Shown here: positions 60,872 to 64,000 of the stretch, piece by piece
Position numbering within the stretch: position 1 is the first letter of the stretch
Layout of the letters: each line of letters opens with the position of its first letter
Origin: Hyphomicrobiales bacterium
GTDB lineage: Bacteria; Pseudomonadota; Alphaproteobacteria; Rhizobiales; Rhizobiaceae
Direction: 5' to 3'
Length of the DNA: 64,000 nt
Assembly (NCBI GenBank): GCA_900473745.1
Contig: UCMW01000014.1
Coordinates: 62,001-126,000 of the forward strand
Translations under genes and position numbers: made by a program
The notes under the pieces: generated by a model
Told to the model about the DNA's origin: nothing
Database searches by the model: none
The model's input: only the letters and a program-made list of their open reading frames with translations

Positions 60872-61261
60872 ATGAAAAAGGTCTTCAATCCCCCCTCCGT
60901 CCGCCGTCCTTTCGGGCATTACAATCACGGTCTGCTCGTGCCCCCGGGGGCGAGCCTGCTCGTTACGTCCGGCCAGCTCGGCATCCACCCCGACGACACG
61001 ATCCCGCCTGATGTGACCAGCCAGGCCGAACTGTGTTTCAAGGCGATCAAGGCGATCCTGGAAGAGGCCGAGATGACGTTCGCGGATGTGATCCGTGTCT
61101 CCGGCTTCGTGACGCGGCGGGAGGATTTTGCTGACTATATGTCGGTGCGCGATCGCTATACGCTCGACCCTAAGCCGGTCTCGACGCTACTTGTTGTCGG
61201 CGGCTTCACGCGCCTGGAATTCCTCGTCGAAGTCGAGGTGACGGCGGCCAAGGTAATTTGA
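60872..61261 (+). CDS. Rid (YjgF/YER057c) family protein lacking the RidA arginine
   Basis: 129 residues from the ATG at 60872. Chorismate-mutase-like fold with family blocks LVTSGQLGIHPDDT and MTFADVIRVSGFVT. The segment equivalent to PARS of RidA reads KPVSTLLVV, so the arginine needed for 2-aminoacrylate deamination is absent. It is therefore probably a Rid subfamily with another role, such as hydrolysis in a catabolic pathway. Separated from lac by a terminator and convergent with the next gene. Confidence 0.85.
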   Translation: MKKVFNPPSVRRPFGHYNHGLLVPPGASLLVTSGQLGIHPDDTIPPDVTSQAELCFKAIKAILEEAEMTFADVIRVSGFVTRREDFADYMSVRDRYTLDPKPVSTLLVVGGFTRLEFLVEVEVTAAKVI

Positions 61262-61276
61262 CCGCCGACTTACCCT

Positions 61277-61858
61277 TCAGAAAATCTCCATCTCGCGGCG
61301 CACTTTGGCCATGAACGCGGCACGGGTGCCTTCCGTGCAGTTGTTCATGTCGTAATGGGCCAGGTACTTTACCGGCGCGCCGATCTTGATCTGGGCGCGG
61401 ATGACGCGCTTGACGATCTTCTTCGGCGGATTGCCGGCGAGGAAGGCGCGCATCGGGGTCGCGCCATAGGTCATGACGGCGGCAAGCTTTCTGATGTGGC
61501 GCAGCGTCGGCGTCAGTTTGCCGTCCACCAGATCGAAGGATACGCCGGGCAGCCAGACGCGGTCGAAATAGCCCTTCAGCATGGCCGGAAAGCCGAAGTT
61601 CCAGACGGGTGTGACGAGCACCAGGCCTTCTGCCTTTTTCAGGCGGTCGACATAGGGTTGCACGAGCGCAAGGTTGTCGGGGATATCGTGATAGACGCGG
61701 CGGTCATGGGCCGTAAGGACTGGGTCGAAACCCTCTTCATAAAGATTGCAGCCGTCGACCTCATGGCCGGCCTTTTCCAGGCTCTCGCAGGTGAGCTTGT
61801 AGAGCGCCCGGCCGAAGCTTTCCTCGAGGGGATGGGAGTGGAGAACGAGTACGCGCAT
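61277..61858 (-). CDS. Flavodoxin-fold NAD(P)H-quinone oxidoreductase (MdaB/KefF-like)
   Basis: 193 residues of Flavodoxin_2 type. FMN-binding start RVLVLHSHPLEESFGRAL, middle loop LVTPVWNFGFPAMLKGYFDRVWLPGVSF, and YGATPMRAFL. Such dimers reduce quinones by two electrons. Monocistronic here; a link to the quinone chemistry of the aromatic island is possible but the genes are 23 kb apart. Confidence 0.87.
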   Translation of the reverse strand: MRVLVLHSHPLEESFGRALYKLTCESLEKAGHEVDGCNLYEEGFDPVLTAHDRRVYHDIPDNLALVQPYVDRLKKAEGLVLVTPVWNFGFPAMLKGYFDRVWLPGVSFDLVDGKLTPTLRHIRKLAAVMTYGATPMRAFLAGNPPKKIVKRVIRAQIKIGAPVKYLAHYDMNNCTEGTRAAFMAKVRREMEIF

Positions 61859-62051
61859 GTGAAAAGCTCCAATTCGTTGCCCGCCGCGTGAGCGGTCGGG
61901 GTCCAGTTGAAAACTTCCGCGCCGTTTGTCCCAGCATCCCTATCCTTCGCCGCCTGATGCCGAGGGATGGGGGATGCCATGTCGTTGAGAGCATGGGCCG
62001 GAGACGTCCGGCCGGGAGTACCTTCGGAATAAGTTCGTTCCGGCGGTTCTT

Positions 62052-62082
62052 CGTTGCGGCTCCGGAACGGGGAGCCGCAACG
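62052..62082. terminator. Strong hairpin after the FAD oxidase gene
   Basis: CGTTGCGGCTCC (62052-62063), loop GGAACGG, GGAGCCGCAACG (62071-62082): a perfect 12-bp stem, 13 bp after the FAD oxidase stop on the minus strand. There is no T-run. Confidence 0.65.
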
Positions 62083-62095
62083 CATCTGATGGGCC

Positions 62096-63505
62096 TTACG
62101 AGGCTTCGGAAAACACCTCCAAGCCCGGGAACAGGTAGTTCTTGCCTGCGGAGAAATCGAAGTCGGGGTTCTCCCAGGCGATCATCTTGCCGGGGTTGAG
62201 CAAGCCCTTCGGATCGGTCTCCTTCTTGAAGGCGAGCTGGACCTGGTCGGTCTGCTTCATGCCGCCTTCTTCGAGCGTGTAGCGGTGCGGGTTGAAGATC
62301 GGGCAGCCGTTTTCCTCGTGGATGCGGATGATCTCTTCCAGCCGCTCTTTAGTCGTGTAGCGCACCAGTGGCAGGCCGGCGCACTGGATCTGGCCGTCGA
62401 ATTTGATGAATTCGAGATGGCCGATGACCTCGTCCGGGAAGAGCTCGGTCATGACACGGACCTTCTTCACATGATCGGGGCCGGGATACTGGACTTGCAG
62501 ATAGGTGATGTTGGTGTCGAGCTTCAGCGCCCGCAGCGTCGTGTGGTTCCAGGTGAGCTCATAGGCATGCGGGATGCCCTTCATGCTCTCGACGGTGTCG
62601 GAGCGGAAACGGACTTCGCCCTTCATTCGCTCGGCGAGCGCCAGGAAAGGCTCCATGGAATGCGGTGCCACCATCAGCACGACCACCGACTGGCCTTCCT
62701 TCAGCCAGGGCTTGTGGCGGGTGAAATAGTCGAAGGGAATGGGAGCGGCGATCGGAGCGACTTCTTTCAGGAGGATGCCGTTCTTGTGGGACAGCGTATC
62801 GGCGAATTTCACCGCGTCCATGAACTCGTCATAGCCGACGATGACATCGACCCAGTCATAAGCTGGGGCGAGCGGCATCTCGACTTCGGTGATGATGCCA
62901 TTGGTGCCATAGGCGTGGGAGACCTTCTGCAGGTCCCAGGCGGAGAGTTCGAGCACGCGCGGCTCTGCTTCCATGGTGACGACGCGCAGGCGCAGGATGT
63001 TGCCGAGATCGCGCAAGCCGCCCCAGGTGATGGAGCCGACGCCGCCGGAACCGCCGGCGATGAAGCCGGCGACGCTGGCTGTCTGCTTGGTCGAGGGGTG
63101 GAAGCGCAGTTCCTGGCCGGAATGTTCCTTGGTCTGGCGGTCAAGCTCGGAAATGATGATACCGGGCTCGCAGATGACGCGGCCGGGCAGGATCTCCTTC
63201 ACCTTGTTCATGTTGATGAGGTTCAGCACGATGCCGCCTGAGAGCGGCATGGCCTGGCCGTAATTGCCGGTGCCGCCACCGCGCGGGGTGACGGGCACGC
63301 CGTGGGCATAGGCGACTTTCAGAACCCGGATCACCTCTTCTTCCGTGGTCGGCGAGACGATCAGGTCGCCGACCACGTTGTCCAGCTCGGCCTTCAGGAT
63401 CGGCGAATACCAGTAGAAATCGCGGCTCTTCTGTTTGACCAGAGCCGGATTGTCCTCGACGGCGATGCCTTCCAGCTCTTCGATGATTTTGGCGTAATCA
63501 GCCAT
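62096..63505 (-). CDS. VAO-type FAD-binding oxidase/dehydrogenase (GlcD-like)
   Basis: 469 residues. FAD_binding_4 domain with PRGGGTGNYGQAMPLSGGIVLNLINM, then GGSGGVGSITWGGLRDLGN. The C-terminal cap ends with the Asp-Pro-Lys-Gly-Leu-Leu-Asn-Pro-Gly-Lys motif of this family. It oxidises a 2-hydroxy acid or similar alcohol. The gene lies 2 bp after the amidohydrolase gene, so they form an operon. I cannot name the substrate. Confidence 0.88.
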   Translation of the reverse strand: MADYAKIIEELEGIAVEDNPALVKQKSRDFYWYSPILKAELDNVVGDLIVSPTTEEEVIRVLKVAYAHGVPVTPRGGGTGNYGQAMPLSGGIVLNLINMNKVKEILPGRVICEPGIIISELDRQTKEHSGQELRFHPSTKQTASVAGFIAGGSGGVGSITWGGLRDLGNILRLRVVTMEAEPRVLELSAWDLQKVSHAYGTNGIITEVEMPLAPAYDWVDVIVGYDEFMDAVKFADTLSHKNGILLKEVAPIAAPIPFDYFTRHKPWLKEGQSVVVLMVAPHSMEPFLALAERMKGEVRFRSDTVESMKGIPHAYELTWNHTTLRALKLDTNITYLQVQYPGPDHVKKVRVMTELFPDEVIGHLEFIKFDGQIQCAGLPLVRYTTKERLEEIIRIHEENGCPIFNPHRYTLEEGGMKQTDQVQLAFKKETDPKGLLNPGKMIAWENPDFDFSAGKNYLFPGLEVFSEAS

Positions 63506-63507
63506 GT

Positions 63508-64000
63508 CTAAGCTCCAAGAAGTGGGTCAAGGTCGCGGTAATCCGGCAGGCTGCGGTCGATGCCCATGCCATTCCGCATCACGATGCGGTCGGCCTGCGG
63601 ACGGGAGAGGAATTCGCTCCAGCGGCGGGCGCTGAAGAGCACGAGATCCGCCTTGCCACCGACGGCGATGCGGCCGTGGTCGGGGCGCTTCAGGATGTCG
63701 GCGGGTGTGCGGGTGACGACCCTCGCTGCGGTATCCAGCGGATGGTCGAGATGGATAATGCGCACCGCTTCACGGAAGACTTCGACGGGATCGAGATCGC
63801 CATAGGCGTAGAAGGGGTCGCGGGTGTTGTCGGAGGAGACGGCCGTTGCGACGCCGGCAGCTATGAGTTCGTGGAACAGGGTGACGCCGCGCTGGCGGGG
63901 CGTTCGGCCGGGGTGACGGTCCTGCAGATACATGTTGCACATCGGCAGCGAGACGACCGAGAGGCCGGCCTCGGCCACCAGGTCGATGGTGCGCTTGGCC
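63508..64000 (-). CDS. Cytosine-deaminase-like amidohydrolase, C-terminal part, cut by window edge
   Basis: The frame is open to the right edge, 163 codons seen plus stop at 63508. The catalytic Asp region reads VSSDNTRDPFYAYGDLDPVEVFREAVRI, and the C-terminal part has KADLVLFSARRWSEFLSRPQADRIVMRNG, like CodA and related deaminases of the amidohydrolase superfamily. The N-terminal metal-binding HxH lies outside the window. In an operon with the FAD oxidase; an N-heterocycle degradation role is plausible. Confidence 0.85.
   Translation of the reverse strand, partial: AKRTIDLVAEAGLSVVSLPMCNMYLQDRHPGRTPRQRGVTLFHELIAAGVATAVSSDNTRDPFYAYGDLDPVEVFREAVRIIHLDHPLDTAARVVTRTPADILKRPDHGRIAVGGKADLVLFSARRWSEFLSRPQADRIVMRNGMGIDRSLPDYRDLDPLLGA

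Noticed and set aside
1..64000. Search by eye for tRNA, rRNA, CRISPR, transposases, integrases and attachment sites
   Set aside because: None was seen, and the gene content gives no sign of a mobile element boundary inside the window.

Overview
The window looks like a chromosomal or megaplasmid segment of a Rhizobiaceae-type alphaproteobacterium (Rhizobium, Agrobacterium, Sinorhizobium or a relative). The reasons are a GC-rich codon pattern, an ExoY/ExoF-style polysaccharide cluster, an intact lac operon in the Agrobacterium/Sinorhizobium order lacR-lacEFGZK, and a dense run of ABC-type catabolic operons. I see no rRNA, tRNA, CRISPR array, phage gene or recognisable insertion sequence. All names come from reading the protein sequences; no database search was run.

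Region 1 (1-23.7 kb) is a polysaccharide locus. After the N-terminal part of an adenylation-domain (NRPS-type) protein cut by the left edge come a Crp/Fnr-type regulator, a LuxR-type regulator with a degenerate receiver, and a secreted clan-A glycosidase. The assembly machinery follows: an ExoY-like initiating transferase, a Wzy-like polymerase, two Wzx-like flippases, an ExoF/Wza-type export protein, a Wzz/Wzc-type co-polymerase, about six glycosyltransferase polypeptides (one a GT4-GT2 fusion) and a TIGR04325-type methyltransferase. A 30-residue membrane protein lies antisense between exoY-like and wzx.

Region 2 (24-38.6 kb) is a catabolic island for hydroxylated aromatics. Two paralogous LysR regulators bracket it, each reading outward, and each has a 15-bp palindrome in exactly the same position, ending on the AT of its own start codon. 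Rightward from the left LysR run an MhqO-like ring-cleaving dioxygenase, an MhqD-like esterase and a Tat-dependent solute-binding protein. Leftward from the right LysR runs one long operon: intradiol dioxygenase, maleylacetate reductase, second Tat-dependent binding protein, LivGFHM-type ABC transporter, TfdB-like FAD hydroxylase, second intradiol dioxygenase. The two arms converge on a strong bidirectional terminator. The expected chemistry is uptake and hydroxylation of a phenol, ortho cleavage of hydroxyquinol to maleylacetate, and reduction to 3-oxoadipate.

Region 3 (38.7-52.9 kb) holds a gamma-glutamyltransferase-family gene and then a likely undescribed acid-sugar pathway: a DUF1537 four-carbon acid sugar kinase, a GntR/FCD regulator, an iron-type alcohol dehydrogenase, PdxA2, a cytoplasmic sialidase-fold (BNR) protein, an EamA exporter, a dipeptide-type ABC importer with a fused double ATPase, and a DHDPS/NAL-family aldolase.

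Region 4 (53-60.8 kb) is lacR-lacEFGZK, with a conserved 14-bp operator candidate before both lacR and lacE. Region 5 (60.8-64 kb) has a Rid-family protein, a flavodoxin-fold quinone reductase, a VAO-type FAD oxidase and a cytosine-deaminase-like amidohydrolase cut by the right edge.
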